A stretch of DNA of 7,540 nt from Anaerolineae bacterium (GTDB lineage: Bacteria > Chloroflexota > Anaerolineae > Aggregatilineales > Aggregatilineaceae). Position 1 is the first letter of the stretch. Each line of letters opens with the position of its first letter. The notes under the pieces are model-generated. The model did not search any database, had not been told where the DNA came from, and worked only from the letters and a program-made list of their open reading frames with translations. A program made the translations under genes and the position numbers. This document shows positions 1-5,638 of this stretch, in pieces. Location: the NCBI GenBank assembly GCA_020848665.1, contig JADLHR010000227.1, forward strand, positions 1 to 7,540, read 5' to 3'.

Positions 1-1721
1 CGCGTCGTCGCGCTGCCCATGCCGCGATACCACTCGAAGGCGCTGGCGTCCAACGTCTCGTGCGCGCCCTGCCCGCGTGCGTCGATCCCTTCAATCGAGC
101 ACGTCAGCTTCGGGCGGTGGCTCAGCCCGCCGATCACGCGCAGGAGCAGGCGGCTCGGCTGCGGCAGCGGCAGGCGCTCGCGCAGCGGCTGATCGCCCTT
201 GGCGTTGAAGATTAGCTCGCCCGTCGGACAGGCGTGCGTATCACGATCACGATACTCGAAAACCCCGCGCTCGCCGTTCCAAAACTCGCGCAGCCGGTCA
301 GCCAGCGCCGCGTGCTGCCCGGCGAACTCAGCAGCGACCTCGCCCCGGCCCACGATCTCGGCGGCGCGGCGCAGCGCGCCCGCTTCACGCGTGAGGTACG
401 CCAGCAAGTCGGGCGCCTCGACCGCCGAAATATCGACGCCCTGCGACCAGCGGCGGTTGGCGGCGACGGTCGGGCTGGACGTGTTGGCGCCCTGGTCCGG
501 GTGCTGCCATTCCGGCGCGCCGTCCTGATCGCGGTCCACGTCGGCGCGCTGCCAGCGGCGGAAAAACGCTGCCAGCCCGTCGAGGCAGTCTGCCAGGAAG
601 GCGTCGTCGCGCGTGTAGTCGTAGACCGCCAGCGCCAGCGACGCCAGCAGCGGCGGGGCGAGCACCTGGGCGCGCTGTCCATCAAGGCCCGGCTTGGCGT
701 CGATCCAGCCATCGTCACGCTGAACCGCCAGGAAGTTCTGTACCAGCCCGCGCGCCAGGTCCGGCGCGGCGAGCGCCACCAGCGGCGCGATCAGCAGCGC
801 GTCGGGCGCGGTCTGGCCGCCCCAGGCCGCGTTGAACCCGCCTGCGAGCGTCCCGCTGACCGCGTAGCCCGCAGCCGGGAGCCGTGCGCTGACCGGCGAC
901 GGATGCGGCAGGTTGCCGGTCGCCGCCAGGAAGCTGCGCAGCGCGACCTGGATGCTCCATGCCAGCGCCGCGTCCCAGTCCGGATCGCCGGTCTCGATCT
1001 GCGGGGCGGCCTGCGCCCGGCGCTCGACTGCGGTTAGCTCGCCGTCCCAGGCGCGGGCGAGCCAGCGGTGCGCCAGCGCCAGCGATTCGTCGCGCTGCGG
1101 CAGCCCGGCCAGCACCCAGCGCAGCGTTACCGCCGCGCTCGGCGCGAGGTCGAACGTTCGTCCCAGGCGAGGGTTAACACCGCTGCCGGACCCACCTTCG
1201 ACCAGCAGCACCGGCTGAAGGTGCGCCAGGTGACCAAGCTGGAGCGCCGTGCCGCCATTGTCGAGCGAGAGGAACACGGCGCGCAGCGTCGCGTTCTGGC
1301 GGATGGCCTGCGCCGCGATCGCCAGATGGAAGGAGAGCGGCTGCTGCCCGGTGTTGCGGCAGGTGATCCGCCCGCCGACCGCCTGCGACTCCATCGTCCA
1401 GTACTCCAGCGTGGCGTGCAGGCCCAGCGCCGGCTCGGCGGTGACGCGCAGATAATCGGGCGCGAACGCGGTCAGCGCAGGCGGGCGGTGATAACCGTGC
1501 GTCTCGATCACCTGCCGCCGCCCGACCGTCCAGATCGGCACGACGCGCGCCAGACCGACACGCCCGCCGTAGCGCGTTTCCAGGGTCACCGCTGGCTCGT
1601 CCGGCTGCCCCAGCCGGAGCTGCCAGACCTGGTCGTCGTAGAGGCTGGTGCGCCCGGTGCGGGCGTCGGCGGCGATTCGCGGCGCCATCGGGGACGCCTG
1701 GTTAAGCTGCCACTCGCGCAT
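1..1721 (-). CDS. Glycoside hydrolase, (alpha/alpha)6-barrel MGH1/GH63-like (partial, C-terminus cut off)
   Basis: The minus-strand frame stays open from the ATG at 1721 to the window edge, giving the first 573 residues. Residues 1-230 look like a beta-rich N-terminal domain and contain no signal peptide, so the enzyme is probably cytoplasmic. From about 246 a helical-hairpin catalytic region begins, with Trp/Gly-rich segments (AWGGQTAPDALL near 299-310; QRDDGWID near 334-341). Residues 394-405 (DVDRDQDGAPEW) match the acidic D-x-D-x-D-G loop seen in GH63-type and amylo-1,6-glucosidase-like enzymes and may bind calcium. Residues 520-573 turn beta-rich again, perhaps an inserted sheet domain. 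The likely role is hydrolysis of an alpha-linked glucoside, mannoside or glycogen-type oligosaccharide; the substrate cannot be read from the sequence. The ATG has GAGAAAGG six bases upstream, and an in-frame TAG at 1764-1766 limits any extension to a TTG at 1754. The catalytic acids cannot be assigned securely without the missing end. Confidence 0.75.
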   Translation of the reverse strand, partial: MREWQLNQASPMAPRIAADARTGRTSLYDDQVWQLRLGQPDEPAVTLETRYGGRVGLARVVPIWTVGRRQVIETHGYHRPPALTAFAPDYLRVTAEPALGLHATLEYWTMESQAVGGRITCRNTGQQPLSFHLAIAAQAIRQNATLRAVFLSLDNGGTALQLGHLAHLQPVLLVEGGSGSGVNPRLGRTFDLAPSAAVTLRWVLAGLPQRDESLALAHRWLARAWDGELTAVERRAQAAPQIETGDPDWDAALAWSIQVALRSFLAATGNLPHPSPVSARLPAAGYAVSGTLAGGFNAAWGGQTAPDALLIAPLVALAAPDLARGLVQNFLAVQRDDGWIDAKPGLDGQRAQVLAPPLLASLALAVYDYTRDDAFLADCLDGLAAFFRRWQRADVDRDQDGAPEWQHPDQGANTSSPTVAANRRWSQGVDISAVEAPDLLAYLTREAGALRRAAEIVGRGEVAAEFAGQHAALADRLREFWNGERGVFEYRDRDTHACPTGELIFNAKGDQPLRERLPLPQPSRLLLRVIGGLSHRPKLTCSIEGIDARGQGAHETLDASAFEWYRGMGSATT

Positions 1722-1727
1722 GACAAG

Positions 1728-1735
1728 CCTTTCTC
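1728..1735 (-). promoter_or_regulatory. Ribosome binding site of the glycoside hydrolase
   Basis: GAGAAAGG on the minus strand lies six bases before the ATG at 1721. It supports that start over the internal ATG at 1688 and over the TTG at 1754. Confidence 0.6.
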
Positions 1736-1762
1736 GCTGTGCACAGCCGGTCAAGTGCTCTG

Positions 1763-1791
1763 TCTATACCATATACGAATTTGGAGCATAA
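1763..1791 (-). promoter_or_regulatory. Candidate extended -10 promoter for the glycoside hydrolase
   Basis: The minus strand reads TGG-TATAGA at 1771-1763, an extended -10 (TGn plus 4/6 match to TATAAT). It sits in an AT-rich island in a GC-rich region, and the start codon is about 42 bases downstream of the hexamer. The -35 candidate at 1786-1791 (TTATGC, 17-base spacer) is poor. The position just beyond the upstream terminator fits an independent transcription unit. The same ATGGTAT core occurs before the gene starting at 4588. Confidence 0.4.
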
Positions 1792-1810
1792 GGTAGCGCG
1801 CTGGCGGGGA

Positions 1811-1835
1811 ATCAAAACGCCGCCCGCAGGCGGCG
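1811..1835 (-). terminator. Intrinsic terminator after the lipoprotein gene
   Basis: On the minus strand CGCCGCC (1835-1829) pairs perfectly with GGCGGCG (1824-1818) around a 4-base loop, followed directly by TTTT (1817-1814) and GATT. The stem begins 28 bases after the lipoprotein stop at 1863. This is the clearest factor-independent terminator in the window. It separates the 4588-1863 gene cluster from the glycoside hydrolase. Confidence 0.85.
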
Positions 1836-1862
1836 CAGCTTGATCTGCGGATCAGGGCGAGC

Positions 1863-2741
1863 TTACTCAGTGGGGGTCAGGCGCCAGGTTCCACCCTGGC
1901 ATTCGCCGCGCACGTCGCCCTCGAAGAACGAGATCACGTCGTTGTAAAGCGTGGTCAGCCGGTGCTCGCCGGGGCCGGGGAAGTAGGCGTCGCCCGACAC
2001 CTCGCCACCCGCGATGTAGCGATAGCTGCTGGTCAATTCAAACTCCGGCGTCTGCGCCCAGCCCAATGCCTCACGCAGATCGGTGTGCGTGCGCCACAGC
2101 TTGCCGAAACCGCGCCGGGGCTGGTACAGGCCGTCCGGCGGGATCAGGCCGGGGTCCAGCTCCTGTTCGCCTTCCTCGAAGTTGTCGTAATAGCACAGCC
2201 AGTCACCCCGCTGCGGGTCATCTGGGCTGGCGACCATCACCCAGATTTGCCGGTTGTGACGAATCCAGAACATCCGCCCGTGCTCGAAAACCTGCTCCGC
2301 GATCGGCACGTCCGCAACGACCATCGTTGGGAACAGCTCCGGCGCCCCGGTCGGCGTGACCAGCGGACCAGCGGGCGACGGGCTGGGGCCGGGCGACGCG
2401 ATCAGGAGCAGGGTAGCGGTTGGTTGCGGCGTGGCGGAGGCCAGCGGCGTCTGGCTCAGGGCGGGCGTGCTGCTCGGCGCGGCAGTGGCGGGCGTGCCCG
2501 GCGCGAGCGGTGTTGCGTTCGGGTCCGGCGTAACCGTGATCACGAGCAGAATTGTGCCCGGCTCCGGCGTGGCGGTCACGACCAGCACATGCTCGATAGG
2601 GGGCAGGTCTTCGTCGTTGCAGGCGGCCAGGGCCAGCGACGCCAGCAGAATCAGCGCTATCACCACGCGGCGGTGCGTGAAAGCGCAGGATGGAAAAAGA
2701 CGAAGCCCGGCGGCTTCGCCCGTTCGGACAAAAAGTGGCAT
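1863..2741 (-). CDS. Secreted lipoprotein with Thr/Pro-rich linker and Trp/Tyr-rich C-terminal domain
   Basis: The 292-residue product has a type II signal peptide: basic residues around 24-25 (HRR), a hydrophobic run at 27-40, and the lipobox L-A-A-C with lipidated Cys41. Residues about 52-135 form a low-complexity Thr/Pro/Ser/Ala linker with repeated TP and ATP units, a typical surface spacer. The C-terminal domain (about 138-292) is rich in Trp and Tyr. It contains EQVFEHGRMFWIRHNRQIWVM (147-167), WLCYYDNFEEGE, and GLYQPRRGFGKLWR (204-217) followed by REALGW. I associate this domain with many Chloroflexota surface proteins; its function is unknown, with envelope or carbohydrate binding only a guess. 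The start was moved from a longer frame at 2957, which would run into the neighbouring gene, to the ATG at 2741, which has GGAG eight bases upstream and leads straight into the signal peptide. It is the last gene before the terminator. Confidence 0.82.
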   Translation of the reverse strand: MPLFVRTGEAAGLRLFPSCAFTHRRVVIALILLASLALAACNDEDLPPIEHVLVVTATPEPGTILLVITVTPDPNATPLAPGTPATAAPSSTPALSQTPLASATPQPTATLLLIASPGPSPSPAGPLVTPTGAPELFPTMVVADVPIAEQVFEHGRMFWIRHNRQIWVMVASPDDPQRGDWLCYYDNFEEGEQELDPGLIPPDGLYQPRRGFGKLWRTHTDLREALGWAQTPEFELTSSYRYIAGGEVSGDAYFPGPGEHRLTTLYNDVISFFEGDVRGECQGGTWRLTPTE

Positions 2742-2749
2742 GATGTTTG

Positions 2750-2753
2750 CTCC
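2750..2753 (-). promoter_or_regulatory. Ribosome binding site deciding the lipoprotein start
   Basis: GGAG on the minus strand, eight bases before the ATG at 2741, fixes the start at the head of the lipoprotein signal peptide rather than inside the AMMECR1 gene. Confidence 0.6.
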
Positions 2754-2762
2754 AGAAGTCCG

Positions 2763-2790
2763 ATTGTAGCAGACGACCGGGGGGATGCAA
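2763..2790 (-). promoter_or_regulatory. Candidate promoter for the lipoprotein gene
   Basis: The minus strand carries TGC-TACAAT (2771-2763), an extended -10 with 5/6 match to TATAAT. A weak -35, TTGCAT (2790-2785), stands 16 bases away. Predicted initiation near 2756 leaves a leader of only about 15 bases, which still includes the GGAG. The 83-base gap after the AMMECR1 gene allows the lipoprotein gene its own expression besides read-through. Confidence 0.5.
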
Positions 2791-2824
2791 GGCTGGTCAG
2801 CCGGGCGCAGGGCAGGCGGCGGGA

Positions 2825-3475
2825 CTACGATTCTTCGACGACAACCGCCTGATAGGTCTCGACTTCGAGACGCGGGTCGCGCCAGGCGTCCGGCTCGTAG
2901 CCCATTTTTTCGCTCAGCAGGCCGAGGAAGATCACCGGGTCGGGATAGGCGTCCCAAACCTGCGGCAGAAAGGTTGCGCGGCGCGCGTTGAGCCGCAGGG
3001 TCACGCCGTCGATATGCGGGCGCAGTCTGGCGATCAGGTCGTCAGGGCTGTCGAACGCCAGCGGCTGCGGCGGCGTCAGCACGCTGATCTCGATCCGCAG
3101 ATCGGGTACCTCAGCGGCGCGCACCGGCGTAAAGCGCGGGTCGTTGAAGGCGGTCTGAATGGTGATCTCCACGATCTCGACGGCCAGCGGGCGGCGCGCG
3201 ACGAGCGTCCCGGTGCAGCCGCGCAACGCGCCATCGACCCGCCGGTGCAGTGAGACGAAACAGGCTGCCGGACGGCGCAGCGCGGGCGGCAGCATATCCA
3301 GGTCGATTGGCGGCGTCTGGCGCGTAGACGTGCTGAGTTCGAGTGTTTCGCGCGCCAGGGCGAGAATCTGCCGTCGGTCGTCGCTATTGTACAGGCTGCG
3401 CGCCGGATCACTCTGCGCCGGATCGCCCTGTATCGGATCATCGTGCGTCAGGTTTTCGCTGCCGAGATTCGTCAT
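2825..3475 (-). CDS. AMMECR1 domain protein (AmmeMemoRadiSam system protein A type)
   Basis: The 216-residue protein shows the AMMECR1 family hallmarks: LRGCTGT (84-90, the LRGCIG motif), TAFNDPRFTPV (108-118), RIEISVLTPPQPL (127-139), and GVTLRLNARRATFLPQVW (157-174). The near-invariant Arg85-Gly86-Cys87 suggests an active site or ligand site. The biochemical role of the family is unsettled; in many prokaryotes it is encoded with a MEMO-like protein and a radical SAM enzyme, proposed to act together in a modification reaction. Neither partner lies in this window. Residues 1-35 are a variable extension containing a DPxxx repeat (13-27) encoded by three 15-bp units. The ATG at 3475 has AAGGA seven bases upstream. 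The gene starts 21 bases after the stop of the gene at 3497, so the two are probably co-transcribed. Family assignment is confident; function is not. Confidence 0.9.
   Translation of the reverse strand: MTNLGSENLTHDDPIQGDPAQSDPARSLYNSDDRRQILALARETLELSTSTRQTPPIDLDMLPPALRRPAACFVSLHRRVDGALRGCTGTLVARRPLAVEIVEITIQTAFNDPRFTPVRAAEVPDLRIEISVLTPPQPLAFDSPDDLIARLRPHIDGVTLRLNARRATFLPQVWDAYPDPVIFLGLLSEKMGYEPDAWRDPRLEVETYQAVVVEES
3405..3449. repeat. Three tandem 15-bp units within the AMMECR1 gene
   Basis: GGATC recurs exactly 15 bases apart at 3405, 3420 and 3435, and the units agree at roughly two thirds of positions. Read on the minus strand they encode DPIQG, DPAQS and DPARS in the variable N-terminal extension. 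Being a multiple of three, the repeat can change copy number without breaking the frame. Confidence 0.65.
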
Positions 3476-3496
3476 CGTGTCATCCTTGCGCCGAGG

Positions 3497-4588
3497 CTAG
3501 TTCGCCAGCGACTCCTGCAGCGCGCCGCAGCGTGTGCGGATCGAGTCCAGCTCGAATTGCAGCGGCTCGAAAGTCGCCAGCCACTCCAGCCACTGCTCCG
3601 GCGGAATCTGACGCAGAAGCACGGTCAGTGTGGTGGCCTGCCCGGCGTGATCAATCGTGTAGTAGGTCGCGGCCAGAACCCCCGGCCAGATGCCGCTCTT
3701 GGCTCCAAAATGGGCGAAATGGATGTCCAGCGGCGTTGCTCCGGCCAGCGGCCAGTCGAGATAGCGGCGCATGATCGCCTGCGCACCCGGCGCCAGCGCC
3801 TCGCCGGAATACGCCGCCTGAATCAGCGCCGTCAAGTCAGCGGCGGTGCCTTGCGCGCCGAACCGTGCCAGGAACGCCGCCTGAACCGCATAGTTCGGCA
3901 GCCCGCCATCCGGCCGGGCGCGATAGGCGCGCTCAGCTTCGCGCCACGCCGCATCGGTCAGGTACTTTTCTGCCAGCCAGGCGTGCTCTTTCCAGAAAGC
4001 CGCCTTGCTCAACTGCCCCGGATCGGCGCTGCCCGTCTCGTGATTGCTCATCACCAGGTACAGACCCAGCGTCCCGACAGGCGTATCGGTGTGCAGGAGG
4101 CCGATCCGCTGGTAGAGCGACACAATCGCCGGGCGGTCCAGCCGCGCGAGCAGGAAATCGGCCACCGCGTCGGAGCTGTAGACGATCAGCCCGCCGAGCA
4201 GGTCGTCCAGCGTCAGCTCGCGCCGCCCGGCGATGATCTCCTCGGCGAACAGCGCGTGCCCGCCGGCGTCGCTGCCCGGCAGAAAATAGGCATCGACCGC
4301 TTCTGCCGGATAGGTGTCGTCCAGCGCCGCATCACCCGCATCGATCCGCTCGGCGTAGGCCGCCAGGATGGCGATCTTCAGCGTTGCCGCCAGCGGAAAA
4401 CGCTCGTCGGCGTTGTGATACACCCCCGTTTCAGGCGTAGCCGGGTCGAAGCAGACGACCGCGAGATCATCGAGATGCCGCGTGACGTAGTCTATTGGAG
4501 CGCACGGCGCGCTGTCTTGAGCGATCAGAGGCCGGGCGCCGGGGACCAGAAGGGCAAGCAGGATGCAGATGCCGAGGATACGGTTCAT
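3497..4588 (-). CDS. Exported class A beta-lactamase-fold protein lacking the catalytic serine
   Basis: The 363-residue product starts with a signal peptide (MNR, hydrophobic 4-15, likely cut after LIA at 23), so it acts outside the cytoplasmic membrane. Residues 62-81 (ERFPLAATLKIAILAAYAER) align with the class A beta-lactamase/serine hydrolase segment FPxxSTxK, but the nucleophile position is Ala68 (codon GCA, 4387-4385) while Lys71 is kept. IVYSSDAVADFLL (135-147) matches the SDN block with Ser138 kept and Asp140 in place of Asn. KSG (297-299) matches the K-T/S-G motif. No SxxK occurs anywhere in the protein. Spacing between motifs is longer than in true class A enzymes. It is probably a non-hydrolytic member, perhaps binding peptidoglycan or a partner, although a moved nucleophile cannot be excluded. 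The ATG has AGGAAGG eight bases upstream. It is the first gene of a unit with AMMECR1 and the lipoprotein. Confidence 0.83.
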   Translation of the reverse strand: MNRILGICILLALLVPGARPLIAQDSAPCAPIDYVTRHLDDLAVVCFDPATPETGVYHNADERFPLAATLKIAILAAYAERIDAGDAALDDTYPAEAVDAYFLPGSDAGGHALFAEEIIAGRRELTLDDLLGGLIVYSSDAVADFLLARLDRPAIVSLYQRIGLLHTDTPVGTLGLYLVMSNHETGSADPGQLSKAAFWKEHAWLAEKYLTDAAWREAERAYRARPDGGLPNYAVQAAFLARFGAQGTAADLTALIQAAYSGEALAPGAQAIMRRYLDWPLAGATPLDIHFAHFGAKSGIWPGVLAATYYTIDHAGQATTLTVLLRQIPPEQWLEWLATFEPLQFELDSIRTRCGALQESLAN

Positions 4589-4596
4589 GCGCGGGA

Positions 4597-4603
4597 CCTT
4601 CCT
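4597..4603 (-). promoter_or_regulatory. Ribosome binding site of the beta-lactamase-fold gene
   Basis: AGGAAGG on the minus strand, eight bases before the ATG at 4588, is a strong Shine-Dalgarno sequence and confirms the start at the signal peptide. Confidence 0.65.
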
Positions 4604-4626
4604 CTGCTGCCGATACTGCTACTCTG

Positions 4627-4635
4627 ATCATACCA
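4627..4635 (-). promoter_or_regulatory. Extended -10 promoter of the beta-lactamase-fold / AMMECR1 unit
   Basis: The minus strand reads TGG-TATGAT at 4635-4627: a TGn extension plus 5/6 match to TATAAT. It predicts initiation near 4620 and a leader of about 32 bases. No good -35 hexamer stands 16-18 bases upstream; that space is filled by the 7-bp repeats at 4644-4685, so an activator or the extended -10 alone may serve. Confidence 0.55.
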
Positions 4636-4643
4636 TCATTTTT

Positions 4644-4685
4644 GAAGCGATTAGCGATTAGTCGTTAACTGTTAGCGAAAGACTA
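4644..4685. repeat. Degenerate 7-bp tandem repeats (TTAGCGA-like) upstream of a promoter
   Basis: Consecutive 7-base units on the plus strand are GAAGCGA, TTAGCGA, TTAGTCG, TTAACTG, TTAGCGA and the weaker AAGACTA. The block is much richer in A+T than its surroundings. It covers about -24 to -65 relative to the start of transcription inferred from the -10 at 4627-4632. Part of it also forms an imperfect inverted repeat (CGTTAAC next to GTTAGCG). It could be an array of protein binding sites, an UP-like element or remains of a short repeat expansion. Confidence 0.55.
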
Positions 4686-4690
4686 ACTTT

Positions 4691-5638
4691 CTAGCCGCTG
4701 CTTTCGCGCTCGTCCAGCCCCAGCACGCGCAGGATTCCCGGCGCGATACCGGTCAGATCGCGCAGGCCCGCCGCAAAGCTATGCCGCGCCGCGCCGACCG
4801 CGACCGTCGGCACGTCGTTGCGCGTGTGCTGGCGGACGCTGACATCTTCGAGGTTGCCGTGATCGCTGGTGATCACCAGCAGGTCATGCGCGTCATCCCA
4901 GGCATCGAGCAGCCCGGCCAGCACGTCGTCGAACAGCTCCACCAGGGCGACGCCGCGCTCCAGCGGGCCGCGATGCCCGACAACATCCGTCATCCAGTGC
5001 GAGAAGAAAGTGAAATCGCGCTGGCGAACCAGCCGGGCGAGGTGCGCCCCGGCTTCGGCGCGGCCGTACACGGGCGTATCCGTGTAGCCTAGCTCGCTGC
5101 GCCAGCCCTCGCCGGTCCAGTCCGAACTCATGGCCGTTTCGGCGTACATCTCGACTTCGGTAAAGATCGGCAGCCCAGCGCCGAGCACCGCCTCCTGGTA
5201 AGCCGAAGGCAGGCGCTTGCCGCTGTTGATCGCTTCGTGGAAGCGCGGGGGATAGCCGTTGATCAGCGCTGCGCTGCCGCCCGACTGGATCACACGCAGG
5301 AACAGATTGTCGGCGCGCACGAGCGTCCGGATGGCCGGATTGGGACGCGGGCCATAGTGCTCGCCAATCGCGGCGGGGACGTTGAGGCCGGTCAGGATCG
5401 TGGCCTGACCACTGGCGCTCTGCGGACGCCCCGGCACGCCGAGGCGCGGATCAGTTGGGATGAACACGGCGCGGCCATTGTCGTGGCGCGGCGCGGCGCG
5501 CAGCCAGCGCCGCCCACCTGCCAGCGTGTCCAGCGCTGGTGTGCGCGCGGCGGCGAACGGGTTGATCGCCGGGTCGTCGTCGCCCAGGCCGATGCCATCG
5601 AGAAAGAGCAGAAGCACGTGGGCCGCGTGGCGCGTCAT
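4691..5638 (-). CDS. Metalloenzyme of the alkaline phosphatase / cofactor-independent phosphoglycerate mutase superfamily
   Basis: The 315-residue protein has the ordered metal-binding motifs of the superfamily: LLFLDGIGLGD (10-20, Asp14), QSASGQATILTG (73-84, with Ser74 aligning to the phosphoserine nucleophile of phosphoglycerate mutase), HWMTDVVGH (214-222, Asp218 and His222), ITSDHGNLED (256-265, Asp259 and His260), and His271 in HTRNDVP. The full two-metal site therefore seems intact. At 315 residues it is far shorter than true phosphoglycerate mutase (about 510), so it is a stand-alone phospho- or sulfo-transferase/hydrolase of unknown substrate. It has no signal peptide and is presumably cytosolic. 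I chose the ATG at 5638, not the frame's upstream start at 5668, because it overlaps the methyltransferase stop as ATGA and begins just before the first beta strand. This implies translational coupling with that gene. The fold is sure; the reaction is not. Confidence 0.87.
   Translation of the reverse strand: MTRHAAHVLLLFLDGIGLGDDDPAINPFAAARTPALDTLAGGRRWLRAAPRHDNGRAVFIPTDPRLGVPGRPQSASGQATILTGLNVPAAIGEHYGPRPNPAIRTLVRADNLFLRVIQSGGSAALINGYPPRFHEAINSGKRLPSAYQEAVLGAGLPIFTEVEMYAETAMSSDWTGEGWRSELGYTDTPVYGRAEAGAHLARLVRQRDFTFFSHWMTDVVGHRGPLERGVALVELFDDVLAGLLDAWDDAHDLLVITSDHGNLEDVSVRQHTRNDVPTVAVGAARHSFAAGLRDLTGIAPGILRVLGLDERESSG

Noticed and set aside
212..960. Short minus-strand frames at 212-718 and 715-960
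   Set aside because: They are in a different frame from the continuous 573-codon glycoside hydrolase frame that covers the same bases and makes sense as protein.
1068..1796. Long plus-strand frame of 242 codons, and similar ones at 234-1037, 1962-2852 and 3443-4627
   Set aside because: They lie opposite well-supported minus-strand genes. Their products are Arg/Ala/Gly-rich without domains, as expected for antisense shadows in GC-rich DNA.
2795..2812. Short GGCTG/CAGCC palindrome in the gap after the AMMECR1 gene
   Set aside because: The loop is too small and no T run follows, so it is not a credible terminator.
2742..2957. Longer start (2957) for the lipoprotein gene
   Set aside because: It would overlap the AMMECR1 gene by over 130 bases and put 72 Arg/Pro-rich residues before the signal peptide. 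The ATG at 2741 has a proper ribosome binding site.
3497..4588. Calling the exported protein an active beta-lactamase or resistance gene
   Set aside because: The catalytic serine is absent, the SDN motif is altered, and no Glu166-like residue is evident.
4651..4685. Heptad region considered as an intrinsic terminator or a CRISPR-like array
   Set aside because: The inverted repeat is imperfect and AT-rich with no T tract, and the units are only 7 bases without spacers.
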